NCBI GenBank assembly: GCA_944548615.1
Contig: OX155952.1
Coordinates: 35,785,788 to 35,849,787 of the forward strand
Source of the DNA: Micropterix aruncella
Taxonomy: Eukaryota > Arthropoda > Insecta > Lepidoptera > Micropterigidae
DNA length: 64,000 nucleotides
Reading direction: 5' to 3'
Part shown: one piece after another, positions 11,936 to 23,491 of the stretch
Numbering within the stretch: the first letter of the stretch is position 1
Layout of the letters: each line of letters opens with the position of its first letter
Position numbers and translations under genes: made by a program
Notes under the pieces: model-generated
What the model was told of the DNA's origin: nothing
Seen by the model: the letters and a program-made list of their open reading frames with translations, nothing else
The model's database searches: none

Positions 11936-11984
11936 ATAAAACCTTGTTACCAAACAAACGACAGTAGTAATTTATCTTATAAAA

Positions 11985-12749
11985 ATTGTATAAGCTTGGT
12001 ACATCAAAATATTCAAGGAATGAGTAGTAAAGATTTGGAATTGGAGCTTTTCTAGACTGTGACAAAATTGATGTAATATGTTTAACAGAACATTGGCTTC
12101 AATATCATCAGATTATGTTTGGTTTCAAAAATCACAAAGTGGCAAGTTCGTTCTGCAGGGGGCATGCAATAATGGCGGTTCATTAATTATTGTTCGTAAT
12201 TCTTTAAAATTCAACGACCGCGCTGATATTGTGAGCCTCTCTGTAGAGCAGACCATTGAAATAGCTTGTGTGGAGCTGGAGCGGCTTATTGTTTTAAGCG
12301 TATACAGACCCACAAACTCATCATTTGACCGTTTTGAGCAGGTCATGGATGAAGCACTATATAAAATTACCAATAATAAAAATAAAGATGTTATGGTTTG
12401 TGGTGATTTTAATATCAATTTATTAGAAAATACTACAACTAGTAGTAGGCCTAAATCTTTTTTTCTATGCTATAATCTTGTGAATCTTTTCTTAGAACCC
12501 ACGAGAATTACCTCAGAATCCTCAACTTGTATTGACAACATTTTCACAAATATTGAACCAGTTCATAAATCGACACTGAATAAGATAGATTCTGACCACT
12601 TAGGCCAATTAGTTATATTGAAAGACATTAGGAACAAAAATATGATACAAAAAGAAATTAAATGTACTCCCGTCAATGATACTCGGCTTACACAGTTTAG
12701 AGATAATGTATGTTCGCGATTAGTAGAAGTTGACTATGATGAAGACTAA
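11985..12749 (+). pseudogene. LINE endonuclease (EEP) domain, frameshifted
   Basis: The domain starts with LVHQNIQGMSSK, the usual N-terminal block of LINE apurinic-type endonucleases. After a shift near 12052 it continues DKIDVICLTEHWL, then shifts again near 12165 into NNGGSLIIVRNSL, LIVLSVYRPTNS, VMVCGDFNINLL, TCIDNIFTNI and a final SDH. The E of TEHW, the GDFN block and the SDH triad are all recognisable active-site features. A TAA at 12747-12749 ends this segment, but the same frame runs on into the reverse transcriptase. Confidence 0.88.
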
Positions 12750-12767
12750 AACCGATATTATAACTCT

Positions 12768-14174
12768 TTGTTTGATGTAATACAATCAGAATGCAGTAGA
12801 ATATTTAAGACTAAGACCAAAAAAAATGCAAATATTCTTATATTCAGTGATTGGGCGACGCCTGAAATATATAGAAATAGGAATAAACTTTTTGATTTAT
12901 ATGCAGAGAAATCGTTTAATAAAAGTAACGAATTTGCCAAATATGTTAAAAACGTCTCAAAATGTTTTAAAAGAGATTGTGCTATTGCAAAATCAAACTT
13001 TATTAATAATAAAATTATAAACAGTACAGATGTCGTAAAAACGACTTGGCAAATTATCAACAAAGAAACTGGAAAATCCAAATCTCGTGACCTTCAATTG
13101 AAATTGTTAATTAAAGATAAGCTCATTACCAGTCATAGAGAAGTGGCTTATGCATTTGAATCGTTTTTTGCAGATATTCCAGTTTCAACTACCAAGACGC
13201 TCAACTCATCTTCTATAGTGGCTGAATCTTTGCTCATACAGAACGTTCATAGATGTGATGTTGACTTTAGTTTTAAGTCGATCTATCCCATAGAAATTAT
13301 TAAAACATTCAAAAATTTACATTTGAAAAAGACACTCGACCTGGATGGACTCTCTGTTAAAATTATTAGTTCTGTAATATATTCAATGGCCCCCCATTTA
13401 TCAGCTCTTTTTAACAGATGTATTGAGACTGGCGTATTTCCTAATCTTATGAAACACAGTAAAATAGTACCATTATTTAAAAGCGGTAGTAAAACCGACC
13501 CTACTAACTTCAGACCTGTATCGATACTGCCGGCTCTTAGTAAGCTGTTTGAAAAAATTATGTTAAACCAGCTACTCATTCATTTCCACACTTATAAATT
13601 AATGCATAAGAAACAATTTGGTTTCACACGGGGTCGTTCAACCGATGCAGGTGTTGAGCTTATTCATGAAATTTTTAATGCCTGGGAGGAGTCACGAGAT
13701 GTAGTCGGCATATTTTATGACCTTTCTAAGGCCTTTGACTGCGTACAGCACGACACATTGGTTAGGAAACTTGAACACTACGGCATTACAGGTAGTTCAT
13801 TAGCCCTTCTTAAAAACTATTTAAATGATAGGGTTCAGAAGGTTGATGTTGGCGGAGAGAGATCATCCGGCTCGTTAGTATACATGGGAGTACCACGAGG
13901 TTCAATACTTGGACCGTTCCTTTTTCTTATTTATATAAATGATTTACCCTACACAGTAAAACCAAATTGTGAGATAGTTTTATTCGCAGATGATACCTTT
14001 TTGCTATTCAAAGTAGGTAGACAACAAAATAATTATGACGATGTGAATGATTCTATCTCGAATGTTGTGGAATGGTTCACAGCAAACAATCTGCTACTAA
14101 ATGAAAAGAAAACGAAATGTATAAAATTCTCACTTCCAAATGTAAAGCAAATAGGGCCAAATATTATCATATAA
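12768..14174 (+). pseudogene. LINE reverse transcriptase domain
   Basis: An open stretch of 468 codons, in frame with the endonuclease segment and separated from it only by one TAA. Motifs in order are KIVPLFKSGSKTDPTNFRP with VSILPALSKLFE, then QFGFTRGRST, YDLSKAFDCVQHD, GVPRGSILGPFLF and FADDTFLLFK, i.e. reverse transcriptase motifs 1-5 with the catalytic D and the ADD intact. The usual Q of GVPQGS is R. It ends at a TAA at 14172-14174 just after the thumb region; the same frame continues for ~25 codons with the FLGITLDKKLQW block. Confidence 0.92.
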
Positions 14175-14177
14175 AAT

Positions 14178-14845
14178 GAGCGGCTAGAACTGGTCGATTC
14201 CACTGTATTCCTTGGTATCACTTTAGATAAAAAGCTACAATGGCCCACACATTAAGAAATTGGCCGACAGGCTAAGTTCTGCGGCATATGCTGTAAAAAA
14301 AAATCGTAATTTAACAGATATAGACACCGCGAGGCTGGTTTACTTCAGCTATTTTCACAGCTTGATGTCGTATGGCATCTTGCTGTGGGGTCATGCTGCT
14401 GACGCTGTTTATACTACAGAAACGATCCATCCGCGCTATTTATAAATTGGGTGCTAGACAGTCGTTACGCGGAAAATTTAAAGTAATCAATATTTCTACA
14501 CTTGCATCTCATTACATCTATAAAAACTTAATGTATGTGCATAAAAATAAAGAACTGTTTTTAAAAAACTCTGATAGGCATGGTGTCAATACTAGAAATA
14601 AAAATAAACTTGCTGACCATAAAAGTCGACTCTCCAAAACCACAAAATCATTCAAAGGGCAATGTATACGCTTCTACAATAAAGTCCCAGTAAACATGCA
14701 AAATTTATCTGTGATACAATTTAAGTCATTTATTAAGAAGAAGCTGTACTCAAAGGGCTACTATAAAATAAAATGGTTACCCTTGGAAATAAAATGGTTA
14801 CCTCGATGTCGATATCACGTTATATGTCACAATAATTTGTTATAA
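14178..14845 (+). pseudogene. LINE ORF2 C-terminal region, two frameshifts
   Basis: After FLGITLDKKLQW the frame shifts near 14253 to KKLADRLSSAAYAVKK and HSLMSYGILLWGHAAD, and again near 14410 to ILQKRSIRAIYKLG, HGVNTRNKN and KVPVNMQNL.VIQFKSFIKK. This is the standard tail after the thumb in CR1/Jockey-like ORF2. A short duplication (aaaataaaatggttacc twice, 14766-14802) sits at the ORF end. Confidence 0.85.
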
Positions 14846-14970
14846 TGTCACAATATCTTAATTTTTTATCATTTATGTATGTTTGTATGCATTATTGACG
14901 TCAAAAAGTTACGATTTCGTACTATTTTGAATAAAAAACTTATGATTATGATTATTTTTTTAAAATTTTT

Positions 14971-17575
14971 ATTTTTATAATGTAGAGAGTTAACAATGAG
15001 ATCGTACAGATATGATTTGTAACTATTTATATAAGCAATAAGAAAATGAACACTACCCATACTAGACGAATGCCCAACTAGACCGAACAGCCTGTATCTG
15101 GGCATACGAAAATATATAGCCTTTGTTTTTGAGTAGTACTGACGTTTGAGTAATACTGACTAATAGACTACTTTCAATACTAACACTAAGGTAATGGCAT
15201 AAAATAAAACACATATTAATACAAATATATATGATAAAGGGTTAGTTACATGCATATATACACATACATACATACATATATAATAACACACACACACATA
15301 CATCTACATACACACATATTTTAAATTATTGTATGAAGCAATTCTTTTTCAGTCTTTGTATGACCTACTTCGTAAAGGAGCCATTTTTTTACTTTTATCT
15401 TAAATTGGTGTACATTTTGAACATTTTTTACAGTGTGAAGATGTAAATAGTTTTTCATTAAAAAAATACATTGTATGCGATAATTGATAATATGAACAAT
15501 ATTTATGATTTTTTAAACCTGTTAATTTGGAATATTTGAATTAGTAAATGGGCCTTAAACACTGATTTTTTCTTTGAATACGGTTAGAATTGATTTCGTG
15601 TACTTCTCGTGTGATTCTCGTGTCATATGGACATTTAATTAGATAGCACAAAAAATAATAAGCACAATCTTAAATTCACATCTTCATCAATAATATACGC
15701 AGTCATTTGTTTTAAAACTCCTATTTTCTTAATTTAGACGTCACAATGAGTAAGATTTTCTCATTTTTAAATTGAGATCTCATTTTTAATTCCCATACTA
15801 AAATTATTGAAAAATCAAAAAAATAAATAATATTTAACTACTATAAAACAGAAACGATGATTAATATATGAAAAAAAAATAACGACAGTAATTTTTTTCA
15901 TAATTAATTATTCTAAATTACTGAAAGTATGCTTAAATCCCGGATGTATTTCTAGGAACATTCCAGTTTGTAAAACCGGGATTTCGCCATTTCAAGAATA
16001 CTGGGCCCCTAATTAAATATTTTGAAGTTCCTGCTGATGTCATTTGGATTACATATTTTTACCGTACAAATTTCTACGAATATAATAAATATACTGTAGT
16101 TTTAATTTTATTTATTTCATACAACCGCCACCCTTTTTGGACATCCTGTATTAGGTTTTCTATGTACAAATCGCCAAGCGTGGAAATTCTTAGTTGAACG
16201 ACCGCTTATTACTGGCATTTATTTATGTATGCAAGTCGCGCGATTTGTTAACAAAGTTTACATAAATTGCAAAATTAATGTGTTTTCTCACTAGACTGTC
16301 TCGAAACTTCATTTTCTCGTCGAGGCGCGGCGACTTTTGTCTGCTTGTCTGAGCGATCTTCCGCGCTAAGAGACAAACGAGAAACATTCACGGGCGCAGA
16401 ACAAGAAAACAAACACTCCGGCAGTTCAAAAACCGGGTGCGTGCAAACAATGCATTCGCGAAGAGTAAGTATTTTATTCATTAGTTAGAACAGGGAAAAT
16501 AGCGAAAGCGGTAGACTGTTAAGGTTGCTTAAAAGTCGACATGAGGAACGAAGGGTTTGAAGATGTTTTCAGTGCCGTATATTTCGATGAGTAAACGTGG
16601 TTCTGTTCTTTTGTTTAACGGTAAATCATGAGGTAAAGTAACAACTAAGGTATGTGTATAGTAAAAAAATGGCTAGACACTGTGAGCAAAACTAAATTCT
16701 GCAAGTTAAGTTTCAGCCAGAATCGTGGAATACGCCACATAAATGCTGCTATAATAAATACTTATTTAAATTTCCATCAGTCTCTTGCGCCGATGCAATA
16801 AAATATATAGACCTTTCATAGAGCATAATCGCGGTTGGAATGAACACACATTATAAACTGTTTAAAAAACCACTTTTTTTAAGTTATGCGATGTCACGTT
16901 GTGGTGGGGTGTGGAAATCTATCCTTGACCCGATTGCGAAAACGCAGAGGGCAGTGTTAAAATAGGGTACAAGAAGACATACTTATACATATTTTAATTT
17001 TTTATTTTAGTTTTATAGTGATATTATTAGGGTTTTTAAAATAAACAGAAATAATTCTGAAAATTAATTGCTAAGTTACTAAACAGTCCAAAGTATTAAA
17101 AGAGTAAATATAAAGTAAATAGAGCAGAAAAACACAGTAAATGGATTCATAAACATGAATATTAATATGGTAATAAATAAATATAGATAGTTATAAGAAA
17201 ATAAAATATATAATTATGTAATGACATTTATGAGAACGAAAAATAGAAAAAAGGAATAAGTTATGTAAATACAAAGACAAGAGGAGAATAACTATTTTCA
17301 TAAAAAAACAGATTACTTAATTATATTGTAATATATTCATATTTAGATTTTTAAATGTGTGTAGGGTTGTGGCAAATATATCAATATTCGTAAACACCGA
17401 GTTGTAATGATGACAAGCGCTATAAAAAAAAAGCATTTTGTGCATAGTTAGAATTGACAATTGGCAGTTGAAAGGAACGCTGAGAGCGAGCTGGTCGAGT
17501 GGGCGCGAAAAAAAATATATAGGTACATCATAGAAATTATTTGCTGAATTAATTTTACTAGATGGCCGATAAAAA
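14971..17575. other. AT-rich stretch with a microsatellite and one GC-rich block
   Basis: A cacata/acacac microsatellite lies near 15249-15320. Around 16290-16466 the base composition rises; on the plus strand it ends in gcgaagagtaagtatt, a good donor, and on the minus strand it contains a pyrimidine-rich ctcgtttgtctcttag acceptor-like site. Either reading could mark a small exon, but no protein family is recognised. The rest shows nothing. Confidence 0.4.
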
Positions 17576-17583
17576 TATGTTTA

Positions 17584-17795
17584 GTTCGCTGTGCTATACC
17601 TGTCTGTAGTCACAGACAAAAAAAGGATTCCACAATATGTCCCATGACGATCTTCCTCAATCAGCTCACGCACGGTGTCGACGTTTTCTTGTATGACTGC
17701 AGTTTTGAGGTGAACTTTATGCGGATCGTCGCTAAGGTTGTCACGGTAAATACATATATAATTAATTCGCTGTGCTATACCTGCCTGTAGTTAAG
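17584..17795 (-). mobile_element. mariner relic with direct repeat
   Basis: A mariner transposase scrap (17626-17742) lies between two copies of ttcgctgtgctatacctg (near 17585 and 17767), each followed by a .ctgtagt..agacaaaaaaa block. The repeated block may be element DNA duplicated around the coding scrap; no TA-flanked terminal inverted repeats were identified. Confidence 0.6.
17626..17742 (-). pseudogene. mariner transposase N-terminal fragment
   Basis: The minus frame reads LSDDPHKVHLKTAVIQENVD and then VRELIEEDRHGTYCGI. This is the second helix-turn-helix region of mariner-family transposases, where (R)P.TAVTEENV..VRE.IEEDR..TYR.I is strongly conserved. About 38 codons survive; the catalytic DDD domain is absent. 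Confidence 0.85.
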
Positions 17796-17867
17796 AGACA
17801 AAAAAAATAACCTAATTCGGACTCGCCACAACAAAAACATCGATGTTTTTGGACAAGAACATCGCCA

Positions 17868-18690
17868 CAACAAAATGGTTGACTGTAAGATATCGCTATA
17901 ACGATAAGTCCGTCATTTGTGCATACATTGTCTTTTTCTATAAAAACTAGTGTAATATTCATTGGGAGCTAAGGGGCCCTTGCTGAGTTGGCCACGAAGA
18001 CCTATTCTTTTCAGGGTTGGTCACACTCCACACTCACGGCCTCCACGCATGAAGTGCGAGCCTGGGTAGGACTCTGGCCTTAGGGTTAGTTTCCCCTACG
18101 AATCAACCTTCTGGCGCTCCTGGACGGTCTGTGCACCGTGCGGCATAAGCCAATCGATTGCGCACTCTGACTAACAGTCGGGGGAGTCTGGAAGCAGTAC
18201 TGTTTCCTATAGAGCGGGGGTGGCTGCGGACCTTACGGCGACTGCTCTTGAAACGACATCGGCTACCCGATCCTTGATAAACAGCCGGGCAAAGGATGCC
18301 GTGGTCCGCGATAGATTCGGTATACACCGTTTCACCGCTTCGTAAGGGAGAGGACCGCGCAAGCGACCTCGAACTCGTAACCAATCGAGAGACCGGAGTA
18401 ATCTGGTCGCAATTGGAAGTAAGGGCGTGAGCGTAAGCCCTCTGGGTAACACTCCTGGCTATCTCGCGGATAAGGCGTTGGCCTCTTACGGGCATGTGGC
18501 GGAGCTTGACGGTGGACTGTTTTGTCCAATTCTTCTGCGCTCACTCCAGGGAGATAGAACGACTAATCGTTAAAACTTCCTGATGGGACGGGTTCGCCCG
18601 TTGTAGTTGACAACTCTAGTTGTAATATTCATTAGGTAATGTTTTTATAGCACAATAAAGTTATTCTATTCTATTATTCTATTCTTTATG
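17868..18690 (+). mobile_element. LINE 3' UTR interrupted by a retroposon
   Basis: Gactgtaagatatcgctata, gataagtccgtcatttgtgc and agtgtaatattcatt match the 3' UTR at 8107-8227. After the 657-bp insertion the tail resumes at 18621 with agcacaataaagttattcta and a (tattc)n end. Confidence 0.78.
17964..18620 (+). mobile_element. ~660-bp non-autonomous retroposon, copy A
   Basis: It is bounded by a 13-bp target duplication TGTAATATTCATT (17951-17963 and 18621-18633). The copy begins gggagctaaggggccc and ends ttcgcccgttgtagttgac. A 668-bp copy in the opposite orientation lies at 28833-29500 and starts and ends at the same places, so both look full length. It has no tRNA-like head and no poly-A. 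Its last ~140 bp match the 3' end of the R1-like LINE at 25760-26112, suggesting it borrows that LINE's machinery. Long open frames on the minus strand (18103-18495) are a by-product of high GC content. Confidence 0.8.
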
Positions 18691-18955
18691 TTTTTGTGGC
18701 TGACCGATGGACCCTAACGAAATTCGCATTAAACCGCTGTTTAGCCAAAGGAAAGGATTAGTGCTATATATTTAAATGTACTTTCATGAGAAAACCTTTT
18801 TTTATATATAAACAGTTGTGCATTGACCGCGGTGAGGAATAAATGCAACATGACCGGATTTGGATACAAATATGGCGACTATTGTCCTTGCAACGAACAA
18901 AACTGACGAAAACAATCGGCAACAAACAACTTTTGTTGGCTTCAACACATTTCGA

Positions 18956-19650
18956 TACATTTATGAGAGTGGCCACCCTGCACTAGACTCCAATTTCTCG
19001 TGAGTGAAGGGTGGTTCTCATCAAGGTGTTTTCTCCGTATTGAAAGTCGTTGTATAAAATCGAAGACTATCGCGGTTGTTTGACATTATAAATAGGATAG
19101 AAAACGAATTTACCGCGTGAAATTTGTAGGACCCGACGTTTCGGTGACGTTGCAGCCGCCGTTGTCTAGGGTAGACTGAAGAGTCTACCCTAGACAACGG
19201 CGGCTGCAACGTCACCGAAACGTCGGGTCCTACAAATTTCACGCGGTAAATTCGTTTTCTATCCTATTTATAATGAAAGTCCTTGGTTGCCGAAGTTGAA
19301 GTATTTATTCAGAAGGTATGTGATCGGTTGCCAGTTTGTAACGCCTTGATTAGTGAGTCGCCGAGTATGTGTAGTGTGTGTGCTCGAAGTGTATGTCGCC
19401 GAAGTATGAAGCGCGGCGATAGATTTGAGGATGATGATGATCGCGAAGTATAAACGCGGTTATTGTCGACTCGAAGATAATGAAGAGCGCGAGAACTCGT
19501 GGACGATGCGGTTAACTGCCGCCAGAGGATGACGATGATGAGTAGTCGCGAAACTGGAGCGGGCGACGGCCGCTTAGAGGATGATATTGATCGATCGAAT
19601 GTATGGCTTTATATATGGTATGTATGATGCAATGTTCACTGCGTGGGGGA
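18956..19650 (-). mobile_element. Possible solo LTR (copy 2), interrupted
   Basis: It carries the same ordered blocks as 6830-7330. It is broken by the fold-back element at 19049-19273, which split tctccgtattgaaag. On the minus strand atatataaagcc gives a TATA-like box near 19605. The interior is rich in gatgatgat and gcgaag words. Confidence 0.35.
19049..19273 (+). mobile_element. Fold-back retroelement, copy 1 (94-bp perfect arms)
   Basis: A 225-bp insertion flanked by the 8-bp duplication TGAAAGTC (19041-19048, 19274-19281). After a unique 36-bp end (gttgtataaaatcgaagact...) it is a palindrome: arms 19084-19177 and 19182-19275 pair perfectly around the loop gaag (the outermost bases are shared with the flank). 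Each arm contains cgggtcctacaaatttcacg, tctatcctatttata and the block caccgaaacgtcggg. Two further copies at 55828-55948 and 56165-56299 have shorter or one-sided arms. Confidence 0.88.
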
Positions 19651-20110
19651 AACTAAATGTGTCAAATTGAATCGATCAGAAGAAATGACATTAGTCATCG
19701 GCTGGGTGTAAATAATTGCCGAATTTAGTTGGAATTTAATTGCGGTTGGCTTGTGTATATTTGAGCGTATTTGCGGTTTCGATTCTAGAGAAATTACTCC
19801 TTTTGTTGACTGATATGTGGGCGAAGTCCTCACACATTCATTCTCTGGTGACTGGTTTTTCGTTACGGGCTCGTAGTCATATATCTTGCATTCGTCATCT
19901 GATACGATGCTAAATACAGCATTTTGAAGTTTCGGTGGAACTTTGAGAGTTTTGAGGGATAAAGTAATACGAGTTGCTTTCTGCTCCTCAGGCAGCAAAT
20001 GACGGATACGGCGCTGTTACCCGCAATTTTTAATGCAATGTTATTTGTGTCGGACTCATACCAGTGCCTAAAAATGTCTAAATTTCAAATCCTTGTTGCC
20101 AACTCGTAGC
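19651..20110. other. No feature recognised
   Basis: The minus-strand frame 19636-19998 (120 residues) has no recognisable motif. It begins inside the LTR-like repeat, so it might be element-derived. Confidence 0.35.
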
Positions 20111-20112
20111 AA

Positions 20113-20859
20113 TCTAATATATACTAATATTATAAAGAGGTATTGTGACTTTGTAGGAAGTAATCTCTGGATCTACTGAACCGATTTTGAAATTTCTTTT
20201 ACCAATAGAAAGCCACGTTATTTGTAAGTATTATAGGCTATATATTAATCAGAAAAACAAAAAGACTTTTTCGTGGTAGTCGGATTTCCAAAGTAAGTTG
20301 GAAAAAACGGTCGAACGAAAACGTTTCTAACGAACGCTGCCTTAACGATGAGAGATATATGATTAAGTTCTAGAGAAAAGTTGTAGAGCTTGATAATGCC
20401 TACAAAAAAGTCAGCGACAGCATATGTCTAACTTTTATATTTAAGTAACAAAAAGTAGTATTTTATATTAAAAAAATATTTAAATCGTTAGGTCATGTTT
20501 ATTGGTCATATTATCAACAATTATGAATTCATATCAAAATAAGTAAATTTATCGTCTGAAGTGTTTAAAACAAAAGACTTTTCCCTTTTACTGCATATAA
20601 TTTCACTTTTACTGCATAAATGGTTAAAGAGATAAGACACTCATAAATAAGACACTCACAAGAAGATACTCACAAATAACGGTAATATAGTCAAATTAAC
20701 ATGCAAATACATACATACATATGCAGTAAAAATATAACCCTTCTTTTGGGAGTCAAGAAAAAAATCAAAGCACTCAGTAGGTACTAACCAAACCACACTC
20801 ATAATTTCATCACAAGTAAAAAGTTTTACCGCCCAAGAAAGTGGGCACGGGTCAGCTAG
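20113..20859 (+). mobile_element. Non-autonomous Helitron
   Basis: The 5' end is TCTAATATATACTAATATTA followed by taaagaggtattgtgac, the classic lepidopteran Helitron start. The 3' end has a small hairpin (gccca/tgggc) shortly before CTAG at 20856-20859. It lies between A (20112) and T (20860), the AT target expected. No coding sequence is present. Confidence 0.8.
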
Positions 20860-21310
20860 TACGTTATATAACCAGTGGTATAATACACCCGATTCAGATA
20901 CAAGGAAAGTGACCGATATCAAGAATGGCCTTACGTAAATTGGCTGTAAGCCGGAGGATTAATGGCGCGGTGCAGGGCGCCAGCAGACAATGGCTGGCTT
21001 CCGACTCCTGCTTCAATTAAACGGCCGTTGGCAACGGCGCGGTGGCACCCGGCAGTTCCTCGCAGGTCGCGTCGCTCTGATTAGATTGGCTGCCCACTTT
21101 TATTGCTTTTCATTCCTTTGTCGGATTTTGCTATCCGCCTTCGACTCGACCGGCCGCGTGAAATACTGCCTGCATATCAGTAATTCACAAGCAATTTATC
21201 GTTTAGTTCGTATCTATAAACTACGACCCGTCGATTGCACCATGATCGCTGTGTGTACATTTCAACCATTTATAAACTGTAGGGCATCAACCTTTCATCC
21301 GTCCTATTCT
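20860..21310. other. GC-rich single-copy block, possible conserved non-coding element
   Basis: From about 20930 to 21260 the sequence is GC-rich with homeodomain-like attaat and caattaaa words, no repeat partner in the window and no sustained ORF with splice sites (the longest frame is 107 codons at 20990-21313). It resembles intronic regulatory DNA in composition only. Confidence 0.35.
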
Positions 21311-21313
21311 TAA

Positions 21314-21574
21314 CCCTTCAGGCCTCGGCCCCTCAGCCGATTGACAAGTTAATGTCCCAAAAAATTTTAGTAAATGTTAGTAAAAAAATTGAATTATGAC
21401 ACTATCTCACCAAAACATTAATTACTGCCAAACCACTGTATCCATAAATAAAAAAAACATATAAACATAATAAAACATAATAAAATAAAACAAATGAAAT
21501 TAAAATAAAATTAAAACGGGGCCGTCACGCTGAATCGTGTTTGGGCCGATATCGGCCAATCGGGACTCTAGGGG
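21314..21574 (+). mobile_element. 261-bp TTAA MITE, copy 1
   Basis: Flanked by TTAA at 21310-21313 and 21575-21578. It starts cccttcaggcctcggcccc and ends atcgggactctagggg; both termini begin CCC when read inward. A copy of exactly the same length (54003-54263) lies in the opposite orientation, also between TTAA sites. The ccc...ggg ends and TTAA target fit the piggyBac superfamily. No ORF. Confidence 0.85.
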
Positions 21575-21764
21575 TTAAGCTTCAGCCAGATATGTTTTAT
21601 TTGTTTAATTTAAAAGAAAACGTCATTTATGAATTAAAAAAAATAATAATAATGTTATGAATTTAATATGTAGATCACAATGTAGATCACAACATACCTG
21701 ACCTTCTACGGACGTAGATTTTTAAAATATTTGTTTTGATTGCCCAACCAAAAAGGAGTGTAAT

Positions 21765-22112
21765 GTGTTCAGGGTTCATCTATGTATGTTTTCCGTTTAT
21801 TTATTTCACCTTAATTTATAAACGCTTGAACCGATTTAGAAGGTATTGTTCGAATACTTATGCGATCCCGAGTGTTATAAGTTACCTTAATTGTCCAAAT
21901 ATCAAGTAAATTTTTGTCTAAATGTCCAAATGTTCAAATGTCAATAAATTAACATAAGTATATCGTGTTTAGTGTAAAATAAAAGGTCTGATTGAATACA
22001 TTCCTATAATGTACATGTATCTATAGGGATAAATACACAAACCACAAATATTTCATAAAAAAACGATAACAAAAATAATAATAAATACAATAGTTCGCTT
22101 TCTGTAATGGCA
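21765..22112 (-). repeat. CACGACTG-ended repeat, copy 1
   Basis: Shared words with 23872-25200 and 49165-49479: agggttcatct.tgtatgttt, cgcttgaaccgatttagaag, tatcgtgtttagtgtaaaat and a terminal tggcagtcgtg. It may be a non-autonomous DNA transposon; the other end of this copy is decayed. Confidence 0.55.
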
Positions 22113-22427
22113 GTCGTGTTTTTATTCTTTTTTAATATATTTACTTATTTTTTATATAAAGTACCTAAGTTGACTATTAATATTTTTTGGTAATTAATTA
22201 TTTTACATATAAACCCATTTGTATGGAAATAGTTTTCGAATTTATCTACCGTGTAAAGCCGACTTTAGTCAATGCCACTGCCAAAATAATATTTTATTGG
22301 ATTTATTTTATGTCAATATATTACTAGCAACTCTCGAATTCTAAGATACGATAATTAAGTTTAAGTGATTATTACGACATGTTTTTATTATATATTCTGA
22401 ATAAATTAATTGATATTAATACTAATT
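22113..22427 (+). mobile_element. 5'-truncated LINE 3' UTR
   Basis: It matches, inverted, the 3' UTR of the LINE at 49775-52268: gtgtaaagccgactttagtc and tatattctgaataaatta are shared in the same order. No coding part remains. Confidence 0.65.
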
Positions 22428-22593
22428 AGAGCCTCGGTTTACCCTATCGTTCAATTTCATCCTCTGTGGATCTTCATCACGTTTGTCTCGGGCGTCCTCT
22501 CTGGCTACTGCATCGGGGATTTAAGTTCTTCTGAGAAGGCGCATTTTATTTATCCTTTTAAAATGAATGGTAATCAAATCTATCTATTTAATA

Positions 22594-22728
22594 TTACTCT
22601 TTATTGAGATCATTTCACGATGTGCCGGTGTATAGCATCATGACAATTTTTTGCAACCAACCCTACTATTAAATGTGTGTACGTCTTGTTATTGCATTCC
22701 ATTGATAGAATTTGATTTTGTGATAGGC
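22594..22728 (-). mobile_element. tRNA-derived SINE, 3' fragment
   Basis: Tactctttattgagatcatt, caaccaaccctactat and cttgttattgcattc match the tail and body of the SINE family. The tRNA-like head is missing. Confidence 0.6.
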
Positions 22729-22739
22729 ACGAAAAGGGA

Positions 22740-23390
22740 CTAGTCCCGAGTATCGTCTCGTCTCGTCTCAAAAATTCGAGACGATACTAAGACGCGTCGA
22801 CACTCCGAAAGACGGGACAAAAGAGACGAGACTTGGAAGGTCGAGACTCGAGAACAAGATAGGAGTTTAATCGACGGGACCGAACGAGATTTTCGCCAAT
22901 TATTTATGTAGTTACGGCCTGAAAAGGGAGCCGTTTGACGATACCGACGATGCGGTATTTCATTCAATGTTTTATTTTATTACCGATTTTCCAATAGAAA
23001 ATAATTTATCCGTATGGTCCGTTATCCCTATTTTACCCCAAAAAAAGTCATGTAAACTAATCCGGCTCGCCTTTACGCTGCCTGGACTTAACCAGACTTT
23101 TTTTCAGTCGAAGTTTAGGAAAATAATAATTTAAAACGCGTGGGGACATGCTTTAAACACGCATACCGTTCTATGTTACATTTAATAAAAGTGTCAAGAT
23201 AATAAATAACCACATCATAGTTATTAAAATAAAATTCTCTATTTAGTCAAGTAAATATATTAAAAGGAATAAAAAAAAATACGTGTGGTACTCGGGGACT
23301 GCCGCGGTAAAGCTATTGCATAGCATTTTTAACAACTAATGCAAATATAATTATTTGTTTATTTTATTTATTTTATTTTTTCTGATATCA
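22740..23390. other. Cgagac/gtctcg-rich patch, then AT-rich DNA
   Basis: 22747-22870 is crowded with tatcgtctcg, cgagacgata and gagacgag words, giving local inverted repeats. No gene was recognised in the rest. Confidence 0.45.
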
Positions 23391-23397
23391 GGTAACT

Positions 23398-23491
23398 GCG
23401 CTCTATCGGAAAACGTTGAAATTATTCCGAATCATTTGCGGCTGCGAAAGCAAATGATTTAGAATAATTTAAACGTCTTCCGATAGAGCGC
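23398..23491. repeat. Long imperfect hairpin
   Basis: Arms of 42 bp (23398-23439 and 23450-23491), starting gcgctctatcggaa, pair with about four mismatches around a 10-nt loop ggctgcgaaa. Confidence 0.85.

Larger units (their letters stand above)
11940..14970 (+). mobile_element. CR1/Jockey-like LINE, nearly full ORF2, inactive
   Basis: A single non-LTR retrotransposon carrying an endonuclease, a reverse transcriptase and a C-terminal region in that order, with a 3' UTR ending in a ttatgattatgattatt tail. At least two stop codons and four frameshifts break the ORF. It is the longest LINE remnant on the plus strand here. The 5' end and any ORF1 could not be placed; the region 11551-11940 may belong to it. 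No target duplication was established. Confidence 0.9.

Noticed and set aside
16275..16481. A coding exon on either strand
   Set aside because: Splice-like sites exist on both strands but no protein family or consistent frame supports either; kept only as a note in the spacer entry.
18103..18495. A 130-codon minus-strand ORF
   Set aside because: It lies inside the GC-rich retroposon copy A, and the corresponding frame is not preserved in copy B.
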